Source: Clostridia bacterium
GTDB lineage: Bacteria; Bacillota_A; Clostridia; Christensenellales; CAG-138
DNA: 36,030 nucleotides
Direction: 5' to 3'
NCBI GenBank assembly: GCA_017394605.1
Contig: JAFPXU010000130.1
Location: 1 to 36,030, forward strand
Made by a program: the position numbers and the translations under genes
Part shown: positions 10,101-17,823 of the stretch, piece after piece
Layout: each line of letters starts with the position of its first letter
How positions within the stretch are numbered: position 1 is the first letter of the stretch
Notes under the pieces: generated by a model
The model's database searches: none
What the model was told of the DNA's origin: nothing
What the model saw: only the letters and a program-made list of their open reading frames with translations

Positions 10101-11591
10101 TTATTTGTGGTAGAGCCGTCCGTCCTGCTGGTAATTCGGCTCACATGTAATATTGATGCCAAGGCGGCGGTAAACGTTCATGTCGGCCGCGGAAAGAATA
10201 ACGGTGGAATGCGCCTCCAGTCCGCGCAGCTTCGGAAGCTGTTTCAGCGCAAGCGCCGCGGTCGGGTTGGTCGCCGCGCAGATGGACAGCGCGATCAGAA
10301 CCTCGTCCGAATGGAGTCTCGGGTTCTGGTTGCCAAGGCATTTCACCTTCAGATCCTGGATCGGCTGTATCACGACAGCTGACATCAGATCGATCTCGGG
10401 CGAGATCTTCCCGAGCGCTTTCAGAGCGTTCACGATCGCCCCGGCGGCTGCGCCGATCAGGTCGGACGTTTTGCCTTCCACCATCTTATGGTTCTTCAGT
10501 TCGATCGCGACCGCCGGAAGTCCGTCCGTTTCCTGTGACTTTTTCAGCGCTGCGCCGATAACGGGTCTGTCCTTCTCGGAAATGCCGCACGTATTCATCA
10601 GCAGTTCGAGCTTCAGCTCCTGGCTTTCAGGCACGATACCCCTTCTGAAGTCACATCTCGCCTTATAGTATCTGCGGATAATCTCCTGTTTTGCCGCCGC
10701 GGAAACCACTTCGTCGTCTGTAATGCAGTACCCCGCCATATTGACGCCCATGTCGGTCGGGGACTTGTAGGGGGAACTCCCGCCGATTTTTTCGAATATC
10801 GCGTTCAGAACCGGGAACGAATCCACATCACGGTTGTAATTGACAGTTGTAACGCCGTAAGCCTCAAGATGGAACGGATCGATCATGTTGACGTCGTCCA
10901 GATCCGTCGTTGCCGCCTCATAGGCCAGATTGACCGGATGCTTCAGAGGGATATTCCAGATCGGGAACGTTTCAAACTTCGCGTATCCCGCCTTGATCCC
11001 GTGCTTCGCCTCATGGTAAAGCTGAGAAAGGCATACCGCGAGCTTTCCGCTTCCGGGACCGGGAGCCGTCACAACGACAAGAGGTCTGGTCGTTTTGATG
11101 TAATCGTTCTTTCCGAATCCGTCGTCGCTGACGATCAGCGGGATGTTGTTGGGATAGCCGGGAATCGGATAGTGCTTGTACACCGAAATGCCCAGGCTCT
11201 TCAAGCGGTTTGCGTACGCGTCCGCAGCAGCTTCTCCGTTGTATCTGGTGATGACGACCGAACTGACATACAGTCCCTTGGATCGGAACGCATCGATCAG
11301 ACGCAGGACCTCGTTGTCATACGCGATGTCCAGGTCGTTCCGAATCTTGCTCTTTTCGATATCCCCGGCATAAATCGCGATGATGATTTCCGCGTCGTCT
11401 TTGAGCTGTCGCAGCATATTGACTTTTGAGTCGGGCAGAAAACCGGGAAGCACTCTGGACGCATGATAATCGTCAAAAAGCTTCCCGCCGAATTCCAGAT
11501 AAAGCTTGTCGTTGAACTGACTGATCCGCGAACGGATGTTTGCGGATTGCATCTGGACATACTTCTTGTTATCAAATCCAATTCTTCTCAT
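10101..11591 (-). CDS. DUF1846 family protein, function unknown
   Basis: A 496-residue protein of the DUF1846 family, widespread in Firmicutes and lacking a settled function. Matching features are the N-terminus RIGFDNKKYVQMQSANIRSRI, the TAPGPGSGKLAVCLSQLYHE segment resembling a nucleotide-binding loop, and the C-terminal LGNQNPRLHSDEVLIALSI. The start at ATG 11591 reproduces the usual family N-terminus; a GTG nine codons upstream (11618) would add residues unlike the family and also lacks a ribosome binding site. No Shine-Dalgarno precedes ATG, while TATACT ends eight bases before it, suggesting a leaderless transcript. It is followed after 17 bases by the Xaa-Pro peptidase gene. Confidence 0.9.
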   Translation of the reverse strand: MRRIGFDNKKYVQMQSANIRSRISQFNDKLYLEFGGKLFDDYHASRVLPGFLPDSKVNMLRQLKDDAEIIIAIYAGDIEKSKIRNDLDIAYDNEVLRLIDAFRSKGLYVSSVVITRYNGEAAADAYANRLKSLGISVYKHYPIPGYPNNIPLIVSDDGFGKNDYIKTTRPLVVVTAPGPGSGKLAVCLSQLYHEAKHGIKAGYAKFETFPIWNIPLKHPVNLAYEAATTDLDDVNMIDPFHLEAYGVTTVNYNRDVDSFPVLNAIFEKIGGSSPYKSPTDMGVNMAGYCITDDEVVSAAAKQEIIRRYYKARCDFRRGIVPESQELKLELLMNTCGISEKDRPVIGAALKKSQETDGLPAVAIELKNHKMVEGKTSDLIGAAAGAIVNALKALGKISPEIDLMSAVVIQPIQDLKVKCLGNQNPRLHSDEVLIALSICAATNPTAALALKQLPKLRGLEAHSTVILSAADMNVYRRLGINITCEPNYQQDGRLYHK

Positions 11592-11598
11592 GGTACCA

Positions 11599-11627
11599 AG
11601 TATACAGCACAGTTTCACTGTTTTCCA
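11599..11627 (-). promoter_or_regulatory. Candidate promoter giving a leaderless DUF1846 transcript
   Basis: On the minus strand TGGAAA (11622-11627) is separated by 17 bases from TATACT (11599-11604), and ATG begins seven bases after TATACT, where transcription should start. No ribosome binding site exists. The -35 matches four of six consensus bases and the -10 five of six. Confidence 0.5.
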
Positions 11628-11648
11628 GTACTAATAAGAGGAACTTTT

Positions 11649-12797
11649 TTAATTCCAGTATGCCTGATAGAGCGCGACATTCTTCTGATGCTCCTCGTAG
11701 GTCTTCGCGAAGACAAGATCGGAGCTCAGACTGATATTGCCGTTGCAGAAATACAGATAGCCGTCGTCGATGAATTCCTGATTCGGATACAGAGCGGCAC
11801 GGATGGCTGTCTCGCCGGGATTGCAGATCGGCCCGACGGGAAGACCTTCGTATTTATACGTGTTGTAGAGAGAATCCGTTTCCATTTCGTCGGCGGAGAA
11901 TGTGTACTTGCTGATTCCCAGGATATAGGACAGGCTCGCGCAGGACTGAAGCTTCATTCCCTCCTTGAGCCGGTTATGGAATACGGCAGAAACCTTTGCA
12001 AAATCATCCGGGTTTTTCGCCTCGCGTTCTATCAGCGAAGCGAGCGTCACGACCTCGTCCACCGACATTCCGAGCTCTTCCGCACGCAGAAGATAATCCT
12101 CCGTAAAAACATCGTTGAACCGGTTGACGAATTTCACGAGAATGGCCTGAACGCTTCCGTCCGCGAATACTTCATACGTATCCGGGAAAAGATATCCTTC
12201 CATAATAAATGTGCGGGACTTCTCCGCGGATTCCGGAAGCTGCGCGATAAAGGAGAACGACTCGTTCGCTTCCCTGCTGGCGCACAGGGACAGGAACTTG
12301 TCCTCGTCGGAAATCAGTTTCTTATCAAGCAGCGTTTTCGCGATATCGAGAACGGTATATCCTTCCGGAACGGTAAACTTGATGACTTCCTTCTGACCGT
12401 TTCCCTCGCAGATGATATCCACGATCTGCTTCAGCGTCATGTTTCTGGACAGAATATAGGTTCCCGCCTGAAGGCTGCTCGCTTTTCCGATAAAGTCAAC
12501 ATAGACCTTAAACACGGCTGTATTGGTAATCAGTCCCTTCTCGTCTTCCCCTCTTGCGTTATAAAGGATCTGGGCGATCTTGCTCGCGGAGGCGGATTCC
12601 GGAATGACCACCTCGATCGGGGTCGAATCACGGACGTCGACGGGATTGATGTAATTGGAAAGAAAATACCGCACCGAAAAGCTCGAAATCAGATAGACTA
12701 CGAGCACCGATACGACAACCACGCAGAAAGGCCTTACGGTCTTCCAGATTCTGTGCAGCCTGCGCTGCTTTTTGGTCATGTATTTATTCGTTTCCAT
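11649..12797 (-). CDS. mltG: Endolytic transglycosylase MltG (YceG-like)
   Basis: A 382-residue membrane-anchored lytic transglycosylase that cuts nascent peptidoglycan strands. A basic N-terminus (KKQRRLHRIWK) precedes one transmembrane helix at about residues 23-42, leaving the rest outside. The MltG domain shows LFPDTYEV, LASLIEREA with the presumed catalytic Glu near residue 257, VSAVFHNRLKEGMKLQS, and GLPVGPICNPGETAIRAAL. A LysM-like substrate domain probably occupies residues about 60-150. It is last in the long run begun by the glycosyltransferase gene, 26 bases after the YlbF-family gene. There is no Shine-Dalgarno; instead TATACT lies seven bases before ATG, so it may also have its own leaderless promoter. 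An internal ATG six codons in is an alternative start. Confidence 0.94.
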   Translation of the reverse strand: METNKYMTKKQRRLHRIWKTVRPFCVVVVSVLVVYLISSFSVRYFLSNYINPVDVRDSTPIEVVIPESASASKIAQILYNARGEDEKGLITNTAVFKVYVDFIGKASSLQAGTYILSRNMTLKQIVDIICEGNGQKEVIKFTVPEGYTVLDIAKTLLDKKLISDEDKFLSLCASREANESFSFIAQLPESAEKSRTFIMEGYLFPDTYEVFADGSVQAILVKFVNRFNDVFTEDYLLRAEELGMSVDEVVTLASLIEREAKNPDDFAKVSAVFHNRLKEGMKLQSCASLSYILGISKYTFSADEMETDSLYNTYKYEGLPVGPICNPGETAIRAALYPNQEFIDDGYLYFCNGNISLSSDLVFAKTYEEHQKNVALYQAYWN

Positions 12798-12804
12798 GAT
12801 AAAA

Positions 12805-12834
12805 AGTATATCAACGCACTTTTTCAGGATTCAA
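12805..12834 (-). promoter_or_regulatory. Candidate promoter giving a leaderless mltG transcript
   Basis: On the minus strand TTGAAT (12829-12834), overlapping the end of the YlbF-family gene, is followed by 18 bases and TATACT (12805-12810), then seven bases and ATG. The hexamer and distance to ATG are the same as at the DUF1846 gene. No ribosome binding site precedes ATG. Confidence 0.5.
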
Positions 12835-13174
12835 GCATGTTAAGGCTGATCTCCATAGAATTTGCAATTCGTTTATATATCTCGGACAGGGTCGAATGGA
12901 CCGCGTATTCCGCGGAAAGATAAGCGAACGCGGTATCGTCGAACTGAAGGACCTCGTTGATCTTTTTCATCTTCTCCTCCGTTCCGGCGTCGCGGATTCC
13001 CTGCAGCGTCTGCGCCTGCTGAAGGATCATCAGTTCGTGGTACTCGGAAAGAAGATGTTTCGTCAGGTCATTCTCCCCTACCTTTTCCTTCAGCCTCTTA
13101 TATTCGCGGACCTCCTCGCTTTCGCGAAGCGCGGATGAAAGGCGCTGCGTGAGCTCATCGATTTTCGGATCCAT
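12824..13174 (-). CDS. YlbF/YmcA family regulator (RNase Y-complex type)
   Basis: A 116-residue, almost wholly helical protein of the YlbF/YmcA (Com_YlbF) family. In Bacillus, YlbF (RicF) and YmcA (RicA) with YaaT (RicT) form a complex that affects mRNA processing by RNase Y, competence, biofilm and sporulation. There is no membrane segment or catalytic motif. The ATG lies inside the 3' end of the RNase J gene, with a 20-base overlap, and AGGAGGTG is positioned before it within that gene, which supports the start and indicates coupled expression. Which paralogue it represents cannot be decided here. Its position in a ribonuclease gene fits an RNA-decay role. Confidence 0.82.
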   Translation of the reverse strand: MDPKIDELTQRLSSALRESEEVREYKRLKEKVGENDLTKHLLSEYHELMILQQAQTLQGIRDAGTEEKMKKINEVLQFDDTAFAYLSAEYAVHSTLSEIYKRIANSMEISLNMLES

Positions 13175-14825
13175 CGGTTTCCACCTCCTGCACGATGGTC
13201 AGCACCATGGGATTCCTGTGCGTTTCCGCACGCAGGAATGACCGCAGTCTGGATTTGACCGTATTGTTGATCTCGGAGTAGGAGGATCTGTCGGCGTTCT
13301 CGAACGCCATCGCTTCCTTTTTCAGCACATCGCATGCCTTCGCGATCAGATCATCGGAGGTCCGCATGTAGACAAATCCGCGCGAAACGATCTGCGGGTC
13401 GCACAGCAGTCTGCCGTCAGAAGCCGAAAGCGTGATCAGCGCGATCAGGATCCCTTCCTCCGAAAGGATCTTTCTGTCCCGTATCACAACATCGTTCATA
13501 TCGCCAAGGCCGTCCACCATGACGCTTCCCGACGGAACGGCGCCGCGGACCTCTCCGCGTTTTTTTCCAAGCTCCAGAACGTCCCCGCAGTGAAGCCTGA
13601 AAATTCGCGAGGGATCGATCCCCATCTCCTCCGCAAGCCTTCCGTGCAGCAGAAGATGCCGGTATTCCCCATGAACAGGTATGAAATACTTCGGCTTCGT
13701 CATGGCAAGCATGAGCCTGAGTTCCTCTCTGCATGCGTGTCCGGAAACATGTACGTCCGCCATCTGGTCATAAATCACGTCGCATCCCTTCTCGCAGAGC
13801 TGATCGATGACCTTGGATACGTCTCTTTCATTTCCCGGTATCGCAGACGCCGAGATCAGAACGGTATCTCCGGTTCCGACCGAAAGCCTGTGCGTGGAGG
13901 AAGCCATTCTGAACAGTCCGCTCATCGGTTCCCCCTGGCTTCCGGTCGTCATGACGCAGATTCTGTCGTCCGGAATGCTCCGGATCGCTTCCAGAGAAAG
14001 AATCCTGTCTTCCGGAATGGAAAGATATCCGAGCTCCTGCGCGGTTTTGACGATCTGTTCCATGCTTCTGCCCTGGAAGCAGAGGAACCTTTCATGCCTG
14101 ATCGCGACTTCCGCGATCTGCTGGATACGGTAGACGTTCGAAGCGAACGTAGCCACAATCACGCGTCCTTTCGCACTGTCGAAGCACCGCTCGAATGTCT
14201 TTCCGATCTCGCGCTCTGACTGCGTATACCCCTGTCTTTCCACGTTCGTACTGTCCGAAAGCAGAGCGAAAACGCCTTTCGATCCGTAGTACGCGAACCG
14301 GTCGATATCGATCGGTTCCCCGTCCATCGGGGTGAGATCCATCTTGAAATCTCCCGTATGGATCACGGTTCCGGCTGGCGTCGAAATGGCGAGCGACACC
14401 GCGCCCGCTATCGAATGGCCGGTCTTGATGAATTCAACCCGGAAACATCCCGCTTCGACTCTGTCCCGCGGTCTGACGACGGTCAGGTCTGCGTCCGTCA
14501 CACCGAGTTCTTCACATTTGTGACGGATCAGCGCTATCGTGAACGCGGTGCCGTATACAGGCGCTTTCACCTCTTTGAGCAGATATGGAAGCGCACCGAT
14601 ATGGTCTTCGTGTCCGTGCGTGACCAGAATCGCCTTGATTCTGTCACGGTTCTCCGTAAGATATGTAAAATCCGGGATGACAAGCTCAATTCCGGGCATG
14701 CTCTCATCCGGAAACGACGAGCCGCAGTCTACGACGACCATGTCCCCGTCACACTCCAGCACCGTAATATTCTTTCCGATTTCTCCCATTCCTCCAAGAG
14801 GAATGATCTTCAGTTTCTTAGACAT
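13155..14825 (-). CDS. rnj: Ribonuclease J
   Basis: A 556-residue RNase J, a metallo-beta-lactamase/beta-CASP ribonuclease with 5'-to-3' exonuclease and endonuclease activity in mRNA decay and rRNA maturation. The zinc motif is THGHEDHIGALP (His70, His72, Asp74, His75), followed by GHSIAGAVSLAI and HTGDFKMD. The beta-CASP region includes MTTGSQGEPMSGL and VSGHACREE, then FIPVHGEYRH. The last ~100 residues are the C-terminal domain. The start ATG has AGGAG eight bases upstream and lies 15 bases after the wall-hydrolase stop. The 3' end contains the ribosome binding site and start of the YlbF-family gene. It could be either J1 or J2; only one copy is in the window. Confidence 0.96.
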   Translation of the reverse strand: MSKKLKIIPLGGMGEIGKNITVLECDGDMVVVDCGSSFPDESMPGIELVIPDFTYLTENRDRIKAILVTHGHEDHIGALPYLLKEVKAPVYGTAFTIALIRHKCEELGVTDADLTVVRPRDRVEAGCFRVEFIKTGHSIAGAVSLAISTPAGTVIHTGDFKMDLTPMDGEPIDIDRFAYYGSKGVFALLSDSTNVERQGYTQSEREIGKTFERCFDSAKGRVIVATFASNVYRIQQIAEVAIRHERFLCFQGRSMEQIVKTAQELGYLSIPEDRILSLEAIRSIPDDRICVMTTGSQGEPMSGLFRMASSTHRLSVGTGDTVLISASAIPGNERDVSKVIDQLCEKGCDVIYDQMADVHVSGHACREELRLMLAMTKPKYFIPVHGEYRHLLLHGRLAEEMGIDPSRIFRLHCGDVLELGKKRGEVRGAVPSGSVMVDGLGDMNDVVIRDRKILSEEGILIALITLSASDGRLLCDPQIVSRGFVYMRTSDDLIAKACDVLKKEAMAFENADRSSYSEINNTVKSRLRSFLRAETHRNPMVLTIVQEVETDGSENR

Positions 14826-14840
14826 TAAAATAACTCCTGT

Positions 14841-15863
14841 TTATTCCGCGGAAGCAAAAAAGCAGTTGCCTCCGATCGTATCGTAATAGATTTTATCTCC
14901 CCATTCCGTGCCTTTGGACGCGACCCGGAAAAAGACGACATTCTCCGGAAGCACGGAGGCTCCCTGCGTAAAAACACGCTTTGCAGCTTCAATCAGAGAA
15001 GACGGAACGGACGCGGTCAGAAAATCATCCCTTTTCACGACCGATAACTGATTCTTCCGGTATACTTCCGTGCGGATATCCGTTTTTCCCCCGCCGAACG
15101 CGGAAGAATTGCAGCGGTTATAGATGACGCTCAGCACGGCCATTCTGCCTTCTTCGCTTCCCGATTCAAAAAAAGCAACACGCGCGGCTAGTTCATGCTC
15201 GCTGACCGTCGATGGTTCGGCGGTCGGGGTCGGACTTGGCGCTGCAGGCGTCGCGGTCGGTGTGGCGACGGGATTCAGTTCAATTTCCGGAGAAGACGTT
15301 TCCTCGCGCACCGTCACGGGGACGGTCTCAGAATCCTGATCCGGCGTCGGCTTAGGTGTCCTGGTCGGTTTCGGCGTGGGAGAAGGCGTCTGTTTTGGCA
15401 TTCTGGTCGGTTCTGGCGCAGGAGAAGGCGTCTGCTTCTGTTTCGGCGACTGCGTCGCATCCGGAATGTCCTTCGGAGAAGCTGTTATCACGGGTTCGGG
15501 AATAGGCGTCGGGGATAGCTGCATTCCGTCCGACTCAGGATCCGGAACGCCGTTTTCCTGCCGTTGCTGACCGTCGGCAGGATCATTGTCCTGAGTCTCC
15601 TGCGAATTCTCCTCCTCCGCAGGCGGAACCGCTGTTTCTTCACCCGTGGCTGAAAAACCGGGGAATTCTTCCGGCGCCGGATATTCCTCCCGGACGGCTT
15701 TCAGCTCCACTTCCGCGCCTGTATTCTGGTCCTGCGTCTGATTCTCGGAAACGGCGTACTGAACGGGATCCGGCAGCACAGAAGAAGAACAGCTGCACAG
15801 CAGCGCGGCAGCTGTTATCAGAAGAGCGTATCGTATGAAACCGTGCTTAAAGAATATACCGAT
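14841..15863 (-). CDS. SleB/CwlJ-type cell wall hydrolase, probable lipoprotein with Pro/Thr-rich linker and non-standard start
   Basis: The last ~120 residues form a Hydrolase_2 (SleB/CwlJ) domain: [19 protein letters not shown] holds the expected catalytic Glu, followed by [17 protein letters not shown] and a final NCFF. Before it lies a long Glu/Pro/Thr-rich region with two 14-residue repeats ([14 protein letters not shown] and its variant). The first ATG/GTG/TTG is GTG 15779, but the same frame upstream encodes an ideal lipoprotein leader: basic residues, the core [11 protein letters not shown] and lipobox LCSC. No ATG, GTG or TTG precedes that leader before a stop in frame; ATC at 15863, nine bases after GAGG, is the best-placed candidate, with ATA the alternative. 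I annotate from ATC. Secretion and a wall-cleavage role are inferred; a germination role is only one option. It overlaps the hslU 3' end by 17 bases. Confidence 0.72.
   Translation of the reverse strand: MGIFFKHGFIRYALLITAAALLCSCSSSVLPDPVQYAVSENQTQDQNTGAEVELKAVREEYPAPEEFPGFSATGEETAVPPAEEENSQETQDNDPADGQQRQENGVPDPESDGMQLSPTPIPEPVITASPKDIPDATQSPKQKQTPSPAPEPTRMPKQTPSPTPKPTRTPKPTPDQDSETVPVTVREETSSPEIELNPVATPTATPAAPSPTPTAEPSTVSEHELAARVAFFESGSEEGRMAVLSVIYNRCNSSAFGGGKTDIRTEVYRKNQLSVVKRDDFLTASVPSSLIEAAKRVFTQGASVLPENVVFFRVASKGTEWGDKIYYDTIGGNCFFASAE
15361..15444 (-). repeat. Tandem 42-bp repeat in the wall-hydrolase linker (two copies)
   Basis: Two adjacent 42-base units begin at 15361 and 15403, each opening with CTGGTCGGTT on the plus strand and sharing GGAGAAGGCGTCTG, with several differences. 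They encode two 14-residue Lys/Pro/Thr units; a partial third follows at the downstream side (KPTP). It is a coding repeat within a flexible wall-spanning linker. Confidence 0.85.
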
Positions 15864-17232
15864 GGATATCTTCCTCTTTTACTTCTTTCCCGAGATGTTC
15901 TCTCACGTAATCCGCATCCACGGAGAAATTGATGACGGGATGTTCTCCTGTCGCGTTGAAAGATATGTCGTCCAAAAGCGTTTCGAGTACGGTATGCAGC
16001 CGTCTTGCGCCAATGTTTTCCTCGTTCTCGTTTTCCAGGTACGCATAATGCGCGATCTCCGTCAGCGCGTCGTCCGTAAACGTCAGATTCACGTTATCCG
16101 TGGAGAGAAGCGCGGTATACTGTTTCGTCACGGCGTTCTCCGGCTGAGTCAGGATGCGCTTGAAATCCTCCTGGGACAGATCGTTCAGTTTGACCTTGAT
16201 CGGGAAACGGCCCTGAAGTTCCGGAATCAGGTCGGATACCTTTGAAACGTGAAACGCGCCAGCCGCGATAAACAGCATGAAATCCGTCTTGACCGGTCCG
16301 TACTTCGTGACGACCGTTGATCCTTCCACGATCGGAAGGATATCCCTCTGGACTCCCTCCCTCGACACATCCGGTCCGCCGACGGTCCCGTTCGCAGTAA
16401 TCTTGTCGATCTCGTCGATGAAGACGATCCCGTCCTGCTCCGCGCGTTCCACCGCCTCACGGATCACGTCATCCATATCGATCCGCTTTTCGGATTCCTG
16501 AAGGACCAGGATCCTTCTCGCCTCTTTGACGGGAAGCTTGCGGAGTTTCGTTTTCTTAGGCATGAAGCCGCTGAACATTTCCCCGAGATTCAGATCGATC
16601 CCGGCGGCAAGCATGGCGTCGTTGCCCTGGTTCCGTTCTTCGACTTCGATCTCGATCAGGGTCTCTTCGTGCAAGCCTGCCCGCAGTTCCGCCTCGATCC
16701 TTTCGCGGTCCGTTCTGAACTGCTGCTTCTCTTCCTCTGTCGGTTCCTGTTCCGGCGCAGGAGCGCTTCCCACGCCGAGAAGAAGCTGAAGCGGATTCGG
16801 CGCGGCAGGCTTCTTCCTGCCCTTTGACGGCATCAGTTTATCGATAATGATCTGCTCCGCGGCAGCCTCACTGACATCGCGCACATCTTCCATACGGTTG
16901 TTCTTGCAGATCCGGATGGATGCCTCGACAAGATCCCGGATCATGGATTCCACGTCTCTTCCGACATAACCTACTTCCGTGAACTTGGTCGCTTCCACCT
17001 TGACGAACGGCGCGTCGACGAGTTTCGCCAGCCTTCTGGCGATCTCCGTCTTGCCGACGCCGGTCGGTCCGATCATGATGATGTTTTTCGGCGTGATCTC
17101 CTCACGGATCTCTTCCGGAAGCCTGCTGCGTCTGTACCGGTTCCTCAGTGCGATCGCGACCGCGTGCTTTGCGTTATCCTGCCCGATGATATATTTATCC
17201 AGTGAATCAACGATTTCTTTCGGTGTAAGCAA
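15847..17232 (-). CDS. hslU: ATP-dependent protease ATPase subunit HslU (ClpY)
   Basis: A 461-residue AAA+ unfoldase that feeds substrates to the HslV peptidase. Walker A is GPTGVGKT (55-62), Walker B is IVFIDEIDK near residue 272, and the C-terminal domain contains GRFPIKVKL (the pore-domain arginine region) and [11 protein letters not shown] with the sensor-2 arginine. The variable intermediate domain covers roughly 110-240. The end, HRYIL, matches the conserved HslU tail that inserts into HslV. The start is TTG, nine bases after GGAGG and only one base after the hslV stop, so the two subunits are translationally coupled. Order hslV-hslU is standard; trmFO immediately before is the Firmicute arrangement. 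Confidence 0.97.
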   Translation of the reverse strand: MLTPKEIVDSLDKYIIGQDNAKHAVAIALRNRYRRSRLPEEIREEITPKNIIMIGPTGVGKTEIARRLAKLVDAPFVKVEATKFTEVGYVGRDVESMIRDLVEASIRICKNNRMEDVRDVSEAAAEQIIIDKLMPSKGRKKPAAPNPLQLLLGVGSAPAPEQEPTEEEKQQFRTDRERIEAELRAGLHEETLIEIEVEERNQGNDAMLAAGIDLNLGEMFSGFMPKKTKLRKLPVKEARRILVLQESEKRIDMDDVIREAVERAEQDGIVFIDEIDKITANGTVGGPDVSREGVQRDILPIVEGSTVVTKYGPVKTDFMLFIAAGAFHVSKVSDLIPELQGRFPIKVKLNDLSQEDFKRILTQPENAVTKQYTALLSTDNVNLTFTDDALTEIAHYAYLENENEENIGARRLHTVLETLLDDISFNATGEHPVINFSVDADYVREHLGKEVKEEDIHRYIL

Positions 17233-17233
17233 T

Positions 17234-17767
17234 TCAGACTTCCTCCACTATGATATGGTCGTTTGTATAAATGCAGATCTGACTGGCGATCTCGAGCGAC
17301 TTCCGCGCGATCTCTGCGGCGGAAAGGTCGGTATTCGCTTTCAGCGCTTTCGCTGCAGCAAGCGCGTACATCCCGCCGGAACCAATCGCGGCGATCCCGT
17401 CGTCGGGGTCGATCACGTCTCCGGTTCCGGAGATGATCAGAAGCTCTTCCTTCCCGGCGATGATCAGCAGGGCTTCCAGCTTCCGCATGATCTTGTCGTT
17501 GCGCCAGTCCTGCGCAAGGGAAACAGCGGCTTTTGTGACAGACCCGTTGAACTGTTCGAGTTTCTGCTCGAATCTCTCGCAGAGCGAAAAAGCATCGGAA
17601 ACCGTACCGGCAAATCCCGTTACGATCTGGTCGTGATAGATCCGCCGTACCTTCTTAGCGTTTGCCTTCATGATGCTCGACTCGTTCATCGTGACCTGAC
17701 CGTCACCCGCCACCGCGCATTTTCCGTCCTTTTTCACCGCGATAATGGTCGTACCTTTTAATTCCAT
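17234..17767 (-). CDS. hslV: ATP-dependent protease peptidase subunit HslV (ClpQ)
   Basis: A 177-residue proteasome-beta-like peptidase. Self-cleavage after Gly5 of MELKG would expose the catalytic Thr6 of [13 protein letters not shown] and the Lys in NAKKVRRIY complete the active site. [17 protein letters not shown] and [13 protein letters not shown] are characteristic. I choose ATG 17767 because GGAG lies seven bases upstream; the TTG two codons before it is too close to that site. The short propeptide resembles Gram-positive HslV proteins rather than the single-Met enterobacterial form. It follows trmFO by about 56 bases and is coupled to hslU, with which it forms the HslUV complex. Confidence 0.97.
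   Translation of the reverse strand: MELKGTTIIAVKKDGKCAVAGDGQVTMNESSIMKANAKKVRRIYHDQIVTGFAGTVSDAFSLCERFEQKLEQFNGSVTKAAVSLAQDWRNDKIMRKLEALLIIAGKEELLIISGTGDVIDPDDGIAAIGSGGMYALAAAKALKANTDLSAAEIARKSLEIASQICIYTNDHIIVEEV
17242..17246 (-). promoter_or_regulatory. Ribosome binding site for the TTG start of hslU
   Basis: GGAGG on the minus strand lies within the last codons of hslV, nine bases before TTG at 17232. It fixes TTG as the hslU start, since no ATG is available at this point. Confidence 0.8.
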
Positions 17768-17823
17768 AGCCAATCTCCGTAAAAGTTCCAGTAATCGTTC
17801 TCAATATACCATGCCGGGAACGG

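Noticed and set aside
11940..11990. MltG has LQSCASLSY where enterobacterial proteins have an Asp-Pro-Thr segment
   Set aside because: To my recollection clostridial MltG proteins commonly carry LQSCA-type sequences here, and the catalytic Glu is intact, so it is lineage variation rather than a defect.
11463..12923. Long plus-strand open frame (486 codons) opposite mltG and the start of the DUF1846 gene
   Set aside because: It spans two well-supported minus-strand genes, has no motif, promoter or ribosome binding site, and is explained by antisense codon bias.
13590..14219. Plus-strand open frame opposite the RNase J gene
   Set aside because: No motifs; RNase J is certain on the minus strand.
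15361..15444. 42-bp repeats as a CRISPR-like array
   Set aside because: Directly adjacent, only two copies, no spacers, and in frame within a coding sequence.
17774..17823. Possible promoter (TATATT) between trmFO and hslV
   Set aside because: No acceptable -35 at 16-18 bases; the gap is short and consistent with an operon.
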